Positions 55,126 to 63,874 of a stretch of DNA of 64,000 nucleotides are shown in pieces. The stretch is from NCBI GenBank assembly GCA_026182355.1, contig JAPFBL010000256.1, positions 124,001-188,000 on the forward strand. Direction: 5' to 3'. The position numbers and the translations under genes are program-made. Source of the stretch: Hermatobates lingyangjiaoensis (taxonomy: Eukaryota; Arthropoda; Insecta; Hemiptera; Hermatobatidae). The notes under the pieces were generated by a model. The model saw only the letters and a program-made list of their open reading frames with translations. It did not search any database and was not told where the DNA came from. The stretch's first letter is position 1; every line of letters starts with the position of its first letter.

Positions 55126-55212
55126 TAGAATTAAAATATCATTAATAAGTAGTTATATCATTTGTAGTTCAAAGCACACTTGTCAGGGACTAAAATTCCT
55201 CTTTTTTGTTGT

Positions 55213-55510
55213 TGTTTTTTTCCAATACCCACACTTATAAGGTTTTCACCTTTTAGATGTTCTAACGGTAGAAATTGAGGCTTATTTATTATTTGCCACC
55301 CATTTTTAGTAATGAGCGAACCACATTATCTGTTGATTCTACATTGGGAATCCTAAATTTTACCTAACTCAAGTACATTTAGAATAGACGTCTTTGACGA
55401 GTAACTGATATCATACAGACTCAGGACGGGCGGCTTAACGTCCTCTTCGAGGGATGATGTACTCAGATTTATTCACCTTTTGCATGAATAAATCGATGGC
55501 CAGGCGTTAT
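55213..55510 (-). mobile_element. tRNA-derived SINE, head truncated
   Basis: Reverse strand: tail ACTTATAAGTGTGGGTATTGG, ATGAATAAATCTGAGTACATC and the core, but the tRNA-like head after GCCTGGCCATCGATTTATTC is lost. Confidence 0.8.
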
Positions 55511-56090
55511 ATCTGCTTGTATAACAACTATATAAACCATTTTTACCTAACAAAAAAAAAATAATAATTCCTACATAAACTTGAAAAAATTATAATTAAC
55601 TGGGTATTTCTAAATTATAAATAATTTTAAAAAAATGGACGCCGTTAATCGTAGCAATGTACTGTTACTAATGCTTTGCCTTTACTATAACACGCCGACT
55701 GTATATTAAAAGTATATTCACTCAAAACATAACATTTAAATAAGACAATGTTAAATAGTCACGTATGTCATATGACTTCTTTTTAAATAAAATCATTTAT
55801 GACCGAGGCGTTCAGAGCTATGAGGTACTTAGAGGGCTATAGTCAGTTTCAAGGAATCAGACACGGCAATAACAGAGAGGAAACAGTGAATTAGTAAACA
55901 TGACAATTACGAGGCAACTCTAATAGCGCCATTGTATAAAAACAAACATTGTGTCACCCATCATGCTTCATTACAATTCTCCGAACAAATATCAGTTTTT
56001 GCAAATGTTATGTTAACCTTTTTTTAAAAAAAAAATGTTTATATTATTTGTAAAGAAATGCACATAATGAGTAACGTACATTTTATTAAT
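55511..56090. other. No gene seen; balanced segment at 55800-55990
   Basis: 55800-55990 (GACCGAGGCGTTCAGAGC, ACGAGGCAACTCTAATAGCG) is more balanced in composition and unique; the rest is AT-rich. No exon recognised. Confidence 0.4.
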
Positions 56091-56110
56091 ATGTTAATGT
56101 ATCCATTAAG

Positions 56111-56409
56111 TTTTTTGTTTTATTGCTTTAACCGATCCCCTAGCGGGTGATAACATCAGACGTTAACCAGCTTTTTGCTTGATCGGTGATTCTACAGATT
56201 CTACATTGGGAGTTCTAAATTTTGCCAAATTCAAGTGCATTTCGAGTAGGGTTCTTTAACGAGTACCTGACATCGTACAGGCTTGGGGCCGACGGCTTAA
56301 CGTCTTCTCCGAGGGACGACGTAGTCAGATTTATTCATCGTCCCTGATCAAACCCCTGACTGCCAGCCCAGAGGCGAGTACGCTAACCACTGATCTAACC
56401 TGCCCCCCT
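56111..56409 (-). mobile_element. tRNA-derived SINE with target-site duplication
   Basis: Reverse strand: GGGGGGCAGGTTAGATCAGTGG, decayed B box GGGGTTTGATC, GTCGTCCCTCGGAGAAG, the core TCGGCCCCAAGCC, tail AAAGCAATAAAACAAAA. TATCCATTAAGT flanks both sides (about 56099-56110 and 56410-56421). This is the complete counterpart of the 39628 copy. Confidence 0.85.
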
Positions 56410-56700
56410 TATCCATTAAGTTACTATAGTCATAAAATGTAAATAATGTTAACCCTAACTGGTAAATAATGTAAAGTAACATTATTTCAAAACAGCTTGT
56501 GGACATACAAATTTCTTAAGCCTACTAATATGGGAAAGCTATTAAGATATACAATGCAAAATAGATAGAAGTAAATACTGAAACTTACGAAAAGTTGAAA
56601 TGAATGAGAAAGTTTATAACTAAAAGCTGAAAGTAAAATAGAAAATTATTCTCGCTTCTCCAGCTTTCCAACTTCCAATATATAAGTTTTCATTAGTACT
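56111..56700 (-). repeat. Segmental repeat B, copy 2 (inverted)
   Basis: Matches 39340-39910 in inverse orientation through SINE and unique flank (CTTATCCATTAAGTTACTATAG to CTCGCTTCTCCAGCTTTCC). Homology ends at ATATATAAGTTTTC. Confidence 0.8.
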
Positions 56701-56954
56701 AAAGATAAAGTTATTCTAGTTTAATTTTAAACAAGAAACTCTTTCTGGTGGAAAATTTGGTGCTAGATTATTTATTTGAAGTTAGTTTACTCATTAGTTG
56801 CTTTCCTTAGATATAAATTAAAAACTATTTCAAATTACATGGGCTAAGCATTATTTTACATTAGTCACCGTAGATGTGTTCCTTAATAATACATGATTAG
56901 GAAAGAGCATAACTGAACTTTAAATGTTTCAGCGAATATGCGATAATAATATTC

Positions 56955-57195
56955 TATACGAGCACGCAAGCCAGTGGGCTACCCTGGCTCCATGCCTTTA
57001 GTTTATACCAGTCTTTATATTACGCAAATATTAAATTCAAAAAACAATATTTTTTGTTGAATTTATATATAATACATTGGAACTACTGTCATCGGTGAGC
57101 ACGCTATGCACTTGCTATCCTGTCTCCAATTTTGGGAATATAATGATAATTTTCATTTATTTAACATTATTCAAGTAATAAATAATATATATTTA
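56955..57195 (+). repeat. Dispersed repeat family A, copy 3 (partial)
   Basis: CCAGTGGGCTACCCTGGCTCC, TTATATTACGCAAATATTAAATT and CTCCAATTTTGGGAATATAATG match 22175-22385. Truncated on both sides. Confidence 0.7.
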
Positions 57196-57197
57196 AA

Positions 57198-57260
57198 TCA
57201 TTAGTTGTGCAATCCGTAATTGTGTGGTATTTACTCATTCCGAGGTAAAATGGATAAACA
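57198..57260 (+). mobile_element. PLE terminal flank fragment (ACGCGT family)
   Basis: AAATCATTAGTTGTGCAATCC and GTGTGGTATTTACTCATTCC, then GGTAAAATGGATAAACAAAC: the same flank and arm tip as 11155-11225. Confidence 0.65.
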
Positions 57261-57279
57261 AACAATTAAATTAACAGAG

Positions 57280-57410
57280 TCAGTTGGGTTTTTGACTCTG
57301 ACGAAGACCGCTTGTTACGGTTGAAAGATCTTTGTCTTGTTTTCCCATTTCTTATTGTGGTTTGATCATTGATTGTTATTTCACAAGTTTATGTGAAATC
57401 TTTTTATATA
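57280..57410 (+). mobile_element. PLE terminal arm (AGATCT family)
   Basis: Full arm from GTTGGGTTTTTGACTCTGACG to TTTCACAAGTTTATGTGAAATC, then (TA)n. The module at 57294-57336 is intact except that helix I AGTC has become TGTC. Confidence 0.75.
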
Positions 57411-57414
57411 TATA

Positions 57415-57530
57415 TACATAAACAGAAACATAACAAAGACTCACTTTTCAATATTTCGACCGTAATGGTAGTCGTCCTCAGGAGAAGAAATGAATTAACG
57501 GAGGGACGACAGTCAACGCTAAATATATGT
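57415..57530 (-). mobile_element. PLE terminal arm (ATAT helix III variant)
   Basis: Reverse strand: TCTCCTGAGGACGACTACC, ATTACGGTCGAAATATTG, then AAAAGTGAGTCTTTGTTATG, the family of the hairpin at 33686. Confidence 0.65.
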
Positions 57531-57559
57531 CAACGTTAAATATATATATATATATTTAT

Positions 57560-57730
57560 ATCAATGTCTAACCACAATAAAAATGAAAAAAACAAGACTA
57601 AGATCTTTTAACCGCAACAAGCAGTATTCATCAAAGTCAAAAAACGGTTGAAATATCTTAGTCTTTTTTTTTTCATTTCTTATTGTGGTTTGAAAATTGA
57701 TTGTTGTTTCACGTGTTTATTGTAAAATTT
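57560..57730. mobile_element. PLE hairpin cassette (AGATCT family, degraded)
   Basis: ACCACAATAAAAATGAAAAAAAC ... AAGATCTTTTAACCGCAAC against CGGTTGAAATATCTTAGTC ... TTGTGGTTTGA. The right core is deleted. Confidence 0.65.
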
Positions 57731-57834
57731 TGTTTTATACATATATATATATTCACCGAATTTACCGAAATATATCATTATATATATAATAGTATTATGT
57801 AAGTTTTCTTTAGGGATAGGTCTTACAAATAAAC

Positions 57835-57900
57835 TTCTTCTTGTGCCAACGTTTCGATGTTTTTTCATATTATCATCAGGGCTAAAAAATAAGATAAGGC
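57835..57900 (-). mobile_element. PLE terminal fragment with hammerhead-like module
   Basis: Reverse strand, 57882-57845: GCC, CTGATGA, extra T, a weak helix II (ATG...CAT), C, GAA, ACGT, T, GGC. Helix I GCC/GGC. The adjacent sequence is AT-rich and (TA)n lies on the other side. Confidence 0.55.
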
Positions 57901-57954
57901 TGCAATATTTTTAACAGCTATTGTCAAGGTTAATAACGTTCAACCGTATCAAGC

Positions 57955-57956
<2 letters not shown>

Positions 57957-57998
<42 letters not shown>
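57957..57998. repeat. (TA)n microsatellite
   Basis: Follows ACGTTCAACCGTATCAAGCGG, a scrap of the AGATCT family. Confidence 0.95.
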
Positions 57999-58003
<5 letters not shown>

Positions 58004-58199
58004 GAAGTAAAAAATTACCTATAGTCTCAAGTAAAGTAACTACTAATTTTAAAAAAGAAAAATATGTTCAAAAGTAGGAATAATGATATAAATTTTACCT
58101 ACACGTCTTGTTCGTAGTCTATTGGACATACCGGCCACGATACTAACATAACTACGTATTTGGCGTATAAATGAAGGTAAACTACTTACTGGATGTCAT

Positions 58200-58500
58200 C
58201 GACCCCATTGTCTGGACGTGACTGGCATTTAATTCGATAAAAACATCAATATTAATCGTTTGCAGGAGAGGCCCCCAGTAGCTGGGATGTAGGTTGGACT
58301 GGAGACTGATTTGTTAGCTCAGGTCAGGGAACTTGCTGTAGAACAACCAGCCTTGAACTCCAATCGACTAGAACATTATTATCCTAGATTGGTGACCGGC
58401 TCTATAACCCTCGCGAACTGCCCGACTTGTTACGCTAACTTGTTGAATCACATTTCATGTCTTCATCAATAGAATTAACCAACACCCTCCACATCATCTT
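58200..58500. other. Balanced-composition island, possible conserved non-coding element
   Basis: GGAGAGGCCCCCAGTAGCTGG, AGCTCAGGTCAGGGAACTTG and ACCGGCTCTATAACCCTCGCG are non-repetitive with no open frame of note. Confidence 0.3.
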
Positions 58501-58574
58501 CTCAGTATCTCCAAAGTCACTTTACTTCCATTAAGTAATGCTTAATCACTCATTAATTATGTTAATCAGTAATT

Positions 58575-58700
58575 GTGTGGTATTTACTCATATTAGAAGA
58601 AATGAGTAATATAAAGTCTCCACAAAAAAAGTTTTTTTATTTTTTTTTTAATTCAAATTTTACGTTTCGAACACTTTGTGTTCATCGTCAGGTAAACATG
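58575..58700 (-). mobile_element. PLE terminal arm (ACGT/ACGCGT family)
   Basis: GTGTGGTATTTACTCATATTAG, AAAGTCTCCACAAAAAAAG, TTACGTTTCGAACACTTTG, TGTTCATCGTCAGG. On the minus strand: CTGACGA, T, GAACAC-AAA-GTGTTC, GAA, ACGT, A. Confidence 0.7.
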
Positions 58701-58704
58701 AGGG

Positions 58705-59095
58705 CCTACAACTGTCCAACGTTCACTGAGTGAACATAATACTACATTAAACTTTATATTATCCATTTACACCAATATAATGCTTAATAATTTTCTAAGT
58801 ATAAACTTTTGTTAATAATTTCCTCTAAGAAGTTATGATTCAAGGTAAAACAACATGGTGTTATTTTTAATTTAACTTTTAAAAATATTTTCAGTAATTT
58901 TAAAACTTCATAACTTGTTTAAATGAAGAAAGACACTATGAATACACAATTGGTACAGATCGTAATTTTACTGTTCTTGACGAAGAACAACAGCCAAAGC
59001 TGTTGAACATATGTAGTAATCAATGAAGGGCGCTGTTGATCCATTTATAATCCAACACAAAATTATTGTGAAATATAGCTGTCATTTATTATTAT
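58705..59095. other. No gene seen
   Basis: AT-rich DNA. At 58974-59003 CTTGACGAAGAACAACAGCC is suggestive of a degraded PLE core only. Confidence 0.4.
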
Positions 59096-59099
59096 GCAT

Positions 59100-59215
59100 A
59101 TAAGATTTCACAGTAAACACGTGTTGTGAAAACTGCCGTTTAAACCAAAGTAAGAAATTCAGAAACACAACTAAGACAACTGATCTTCGTCAAAGCTTCA
59201 AACGAAACTATGTAC
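59100..59215 (-). mobile_element. PLE terminal arm, degraded (AGATCT family)
   Basis: GATTTCACAGTAAACACGTG ... AACTAAGACAACTGATCTTCGTCAAAG; about 40% of the arm is diverged. Confidence 0.55.
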
Positions 59216-59599
59216 ATATCGGTTTTTATCTATTTTTATTTATGTTTGTTACAAAACATTTTGGGAGTTTATGAATGCGATCTTTCCATTAACCTTTAGA
59301 GAGAAGTGATTGTCATTTTGTAATGGTGGAATATTGGACTTTTTACCCAGTAGAAGGTAGGAGGAGGAGAAAACTTAGTAGATCTGTGGATTGTGTCATT
59401 GTATTCGATCACACATTCTGTAGCTAACACACGGAAGTAAGTAGCTATACTATACTGAAGTCGTTCAGTATAGTACATCATATAACAGTATAACATATTA
59501 TAAGGTTGTTGAGATAACAGAAGTGATGATATATATGTATTATCATAATATAAACTGAGCATTCGTCGACAGTGGCGCAGCAACTAGTTCTGCTGTCAA

Positions 59600-60430
59600 A
59601 GACGGTCGTAAGATTTACCCCCCCCCCCCCCCCCCCAACCACCTCCCGTTGATGAACCATTACAATTCAAAATTCCACAAAGTCCTCAAAGTATTTATTT
59701 TCATGGAATTACAATCAAGGATATAGTTTTAGAATGCTGTTATTAGACCCAGACTTTCATCTTATTACAATACTGATATACTATATACAGACGTCATTAA
59801 AGAAAACCAAACATTTTTTCAAAGTAAAAACCTATTATTCAAAAATCATTAAAAAAATTTTTAATTAAATTAACTTTATGAATTATATTATTTTAGTATT
59901 AGCGAATAAATATAATAAATCCCCCCCCCCCCTCTTACCACCTTTAATATTTTGTCAACATTCAAAACTTCAGATCGTTCTGAAAATATTTATTTTCATG
60001 GAATTAAAATCAAGGATGAAATTTTAGACCGCTGCCATTGGTTCCAGATATATATCTCATTACAGCAGTCCTATACATATACAGTCGTCATCAAAGTAAA
60101 CCAAAGATTTTTTTAAAAAAAAAAGTATAATTCAAATCATAAAAAAAATGGTTAATTACATTAACTGGCTACGCAAATGTAATAAACTTTTCAACTAGTT
60201 TTGAAAAATTTAAAATAAATTTATTTTTAATTTACAAATATTGCAATCGAAAAATCCGTTTAAAAAGGTTTTACAAGCATAAAAATTAAAACGAATACGA
60301 TCTTAAAAGTTTATTTTGGTATAAAATTTGAGTATTTTGTTAGCTTTTCATTATTTTTATTTTATATTTTTAACCCCTCAAAATGCCACCCCTTGGCACG
60401 TGCTGCATCCCCCCCCCCCCTTTGTACACC
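59600..60430 (+). repeat. Poly-C-associated dispersed repeat, tandem double copy
   Basis: Two units (about 59618-59920 and 59921-60240), each starting with a C homopolymer (59618-59636 and 59921-59932) then ACCACC, a block with TATTTATTTTCATGGAATTA and ATCAAGGATNNANTTTTAGA, and an AT-rich end. A third C run is at 60410-60420. The reverse of this repeat is at 3290-3960. Confidence 0.75.
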
Positions 60431-60434
60431 ACGA

Positions 60435-61453
60435 ATTGCACAGTACATACTTTTGTACTATTTTAGTTGGACATAAGCGTTTCATTAATACGCTCATAGT
60501 GACCGTTAAAAGTAGACTAATCCTCATATGTGAACATTATTTGCATCCTTATCTCCTCCAAATAATCATGAAATTGTTGGAGTTCCTTCTACAGTGTTGG
60601 TCGATAAGGAGGAGATTGAAATATTTTTCCTTCTTGTAATAGGATTTAAAAAAAAACTGATAAAATCCTAAAAACATTGTCTAACAGAAGTAGAGATTCA
60701 TGTATAACGGGCAAAATTAGTATGTGCATATATTTTCTCGAGATCGATTTTTCCTGCACATCCTCTCAAAGCACATATTTTGTATAGTTTGTTTTTTTTT
60801 TTTTAGGTTGTCCAAGTTGTGAAAGGAGGTCAATCGTACGACGGCAATGAACATACATATACGTACTTTCAATACATATGGCAAAGCTCTTCAATAACAG
60901 CCTTACTCAAACTTGACTAACAACAAAGTCCAGTTACATATTTCTCCGTTATTGGCGAACAATTTCCTTTTCGTTTTACAATATCCTAATTCTAAGTTAG
61001 TTTATAATTTATATCTATTAATTATGATAAGTATGTAAATTATACCAAATAATGCATAAAATAGTCGTTTGCTTTTTTTAAATTAAGTTGAATTTTTCTA
61101 TTGACATTTCTGATAAGTTTGAAATAGGCAAAATTGAATTTTGCTACATACACAACCAAACACTCCCTAGGTTTGTTCTCATTCAAGTTTATTAGAATAG
61201 GGATCTTAAACGAATAGTTTAAAATTACGGTCTTTACGTCCCGTCTAAAGATTGGGATATACGAGATCTTTAATCTATTACTCCAAAAATCTAGGGTCAT
61301 TTATGATATTTAAAAATCGAAGAACCTGCAGTGACAAGGATGCTTTATCATGACCTGACTTGAAAAATTATTCAAAAAGCAAATCAAAGCTAAACATAGC
61401 ATACTATTTAATAATATGTATATGTTTAAAACAAGAGCTACTACCAACTTTTA

Positions 61454-61455
<2 letters not shown>
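60435..61455. other. No gene seen
   Basis: AT-rich DNA; the minus-strand frame 61040-61300 has no recognised domain. Confidence 0.5.

Positions 61456-61458
<3 letters not shown>

Positions 61459-61499
<41 letters not shown>
61459..61499. repeat. (TA)n microsatellite
   Basis: Uninterrupted TA tract at the edge of PLE sequence. Confidence 0.95.
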
Positions 61500-61505
<6 letters not shown>

Positions 61506-61580
61506 GTTACGACTAGAGAACACAAAAAAGAGAACTAACACTCACGATTTTCGATCATTTCAGATATCTTGCCATCTTCT

Positions 61581-61582
<2 letters not shown>
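61500..61582 (-). mobile_element. PLE terminal arm
   Basis: ACGACTAGAGAACACAAAAAAG, ACTCACGATTTTCGATCATTTC, ATCTTGCCATCTTC: the reverse of the 18150/37080 family. Confidence 0.7.

Positions 61583-61618
<36 letters not shown>
61583..61618. repeat. (TA)n microsatellite
   Basis: Uninterrupted TA tract between two PLE terminal modules. Confidence 0.95.
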
Positions 61619-61619
<1 letters not shown>

Positions 61620-62545
61620 GAGTTCGAGATTAACAAAGAGCAACACACAAAGTAGGGAAACACACTTACAGACTCAAATTTTCGGGTAATCCGTCTTCAG
61701 GAGAAAAGAGAATGGGAGACCAAGCACGTTGTAGGCGCAACGGCAAGTAACCAACCCGGCAACCGCCAGTGCTGTCAACCGTACCCGGTCTTAAAGTATA
61801 AAATTAGGAGAAGATATAAACAGAAACTCAGATAAGCAGTACTAGTTGGGTAAAACTATAAATAGGTGAAAAATTATAAACAATATAAGATAAAAACAAA
61901 CTATAAGAAACAAAAATAATGATAAAGAAAAGAAGAAAAAATAAATAAATAAATAAAAATAAATACAATACAAAAAACTTGCATTGGTTGTTTTAGTAAA
62001 TAAAAGATAGAGACTGAATAAAAGGGTAAGTATGGGAAACTAGTTAAGAATAAGAATTTAAAAAAATAAAATAGGATAAAACAAACTAGTAGTAAGTGAA
62101 GAAGACAAAATAGATATACACAAAAAATATACGAAAGAGGAAAAAAGAAATAAGTACTAAAGAATAAAGAATACTGGAAAAAAGTACAAAAAAATATTAT
62201 CTTTTTTAAGTTAAGTCCAGGTGCACTGCGCGCCCCCAGCAACCAGATGTGAGCGAGGCTCTAAGGGTCACGGTATTATCACCAGGGGGAATCTGACGCA
62301 GAATCTGCACACTGAAGCAGTCGTTAAAAGACAGACCGTGGGATTTGGCATGTATGGCGACAGGTAAATTGGAGTTGTTGTTAACGGATGCTCTATGACC
62401 GTTCATACGGAGGCTGAGCTTGTTAGAGGACAGTCCTACGTAGAACGCATCACAACGAGTACAGTCCAATTTGTAAACACAATTTTTGGATGTACATGAG
62501 CAGTCCTTAGCAACAGGGAAGGACTGGTTCCCTGTCCTTCCCTGT
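61618..62545 (-). mobile_element. 5'-truncated Penelope-like element
   Basis: Reading on the minus strand: (TA)n scrap at 62540, the endonuclease coding region (62540-62206), a long A+T/pyrimidine-rich 3' region (62205-61800), then a terminal module at 61770-61620 with CTTTTCTCCTGAAGACGGATTACC, CGAAAATTTGAG and ATCTCGAACTCG, ending in (TA)n. The RT and N-terminus are missing. This is the most complete PLE 3' half in the window and ties the terminal modules to the coding region. Confidence 0.8.
62206..62540 (-). pseudogene. Penelope-like element GIY-YIG endonuclease domain
   Basis: The frame reads CSCTSKNCVYKLDCTRCDAF, then YVGLSSNKLSLRMNGHRASV, then NLPVAIHAKSHGLSFNDCFS and VQILRQIPPGDNTVTLRAS. 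Seen: a Cys cluster (CxC, then C, then CxxC) preceding and overlapping the nuclease, the VY...YVG pair corresponding to GIY-YIG, and the catalytic-type Arg in LRMNGHR. In the family this nuclease makes the target nick for PLE insertion. After LRAS the conserved end (IWLLGARSAPGLNLKK) is in another frame, so one indel near 62240 breaks it. The upstream RT is absent, replaced by (TA)n at 62545. More complete than the 17648 copy. Confidence 0.9.
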
Positions 62546-62549
62546 ATAT

Positions 62550-62885
62550 ATATATGTTCGAAATCAAAGAAGAAAAAACAGAAATAGTGAAAAAACACAA
62601 AACACAAGAAACACACAAACTCAAATTTTCGGGCAATCTGTCTTCAGGAAAAAATAGAGTGACCAAGCACCCTGTAGACGCAACGGCAGGTAACCACTTA
62701 CCGTTGATATCTGCCATTGCAGCTACAGTTTTCTTGGTCTCCTTCTCTATTTTCTCCTGAAGACAGATTGCCCAAAAATTTTAGTATAAACGTGTTTTTT
62801 TTTACTCTGTGTGTTACCTTTCTTCGATTTTGAACCCGTTTTGTGTCCAGTTTGGATCGTTTTTCCGATTTTATAGTGAATATAT
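62550..62885. mobile_element. PLE terminal hairpin cassette
   Basis: Left arm GTTCGAAATCAAAGAAGAAAAAAC ... TCAAATTTTCGGGCAATCTGTC, right arm ACAGATTGCCCAAAAATTTTAG ... TTTCTTCGATTTTGAACCCG (about 65-75 bp paired in pieces). The centre ACGCAACGGCAGGTAACCAC is one-sided. It borders the PLE at 61618-62545, sharing the ATATATAT edge, and may be the other terminal repeat of that insertion. Confidence 0.65.
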
Positions 62886-62955
62886 TAAAAGTTCATAATT
62901 TCGGATTTTAAATGAATTTTTAACATATATTTTTGCAACATAAACAGATTTCCAA

Positions 62956-62993
62956 GCCCTGAAGATGACATAAATATATGTCGAAACGTCGGC
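62956..62993 (+). ncRNA. Hammerhead-like module, intact ACGT family
   Basis: Helix I GCC/GGC, core CTGAAGA plus extra T, helix II GACATA-AATA-TATGTC, GAA, ACGT, C. The cleavage triplet would be GUC, the canonical hammerhead site. Followed by AAAAGGACTAG and, after 50 bp, (TA)n. Confidence 0.65.
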
Positions 62994-63229
62994 AAAAGGA
63001 CTAGTTTAAAATCATTGGACCTCAACCCTCAAAAAAATTACATCATATATATATATATATATTAATTAATACTAATTAATTTAGTTAATATTAATATATT
63101 AATTTTTTGAGGTAGAGAACTGTATGTACACAAGATTGAAGAACGTTTTATTACTAATGTTAATAATTGCAAAACTTAATATTTACTGAGTTTTAATTTT
63201 CATTCAGTAAACAGAACTGGAATGAAAAG

Positions 63230-63700
63230 GAGTGCAATTACTGTTAATCAAGTGCATCAGCTGCATAATGCAGCATCAGCTGTAACAAGCAAGCCATTTG
63301 CGGTAGGAAGTCATCGAGAAGCAACAATGAATATCTTGGAAGGGTCAATGACCGCGCGGCTGACATCATGAATGGGGCTTATTGGTAGATAGAATCAACT
63401 TGGCTGACGATTATCTTATCGACAGGCGGCCGGTTAGGAAGCGAGACCAAGTATTTCAATTACTGTCTTACTGAAAAGCATTGAATAGGCTCTGTAGCTG
63501 GGAAAGAGTTAAATCAATAATGAAAACTGCTTATGCAATTCACTTTGATTCTTTCAAACAGATAAACTAACTATAGTCGACCAGGCTTTTGTATGTTATC
63601 AATACATTACTCTTGAACATCGCTGAGTTATAACAACTCAAGCCAGGCTGATCACTTATAGCCCTTCTAGATTCTAATTGATTCATCACCGTGATTCGAC
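63230..63700. other. Balanced, non-repetitive island, possible enhancer-like element
   Basis: Composition is near balanced over 470 bp with repeated E-box words (CATCAGCTGCATAATG, CATCAGCTGTAACAAG), GATA-type sites (GATTATCTTATCGACAGG) and ACCGCGCGGCTGACATCATG. No open frame of note. A conserved regulatory element is a reasonable guess; conservation was not tested. Confidence 0.35.
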
Positions 63701-63874
63701 AATAATACTATCAGCTTGTCCCGGTTTCTCATTGATGAACAATTTTTTTTTTGTATTTATGGTTACTTCAACTACAATTTCATGTATTTAGAAAGTAATT
63801 TTGTTTCAGGGTTTGTCCTTTAACTGTTTGATTTTGTAGCGGAAATCAGGTGGACACCCATTGACGCCACTCCG

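Noticed and set aside
8275..62885. The many palindromes read as a CRISPR array or transcription terminators
   Set aside because: They are dispersed, differ in length, carry PLE terminal sequence and lie in eukaryotic DNA with (TA)n; spacing is irregular and no cas genes exist.
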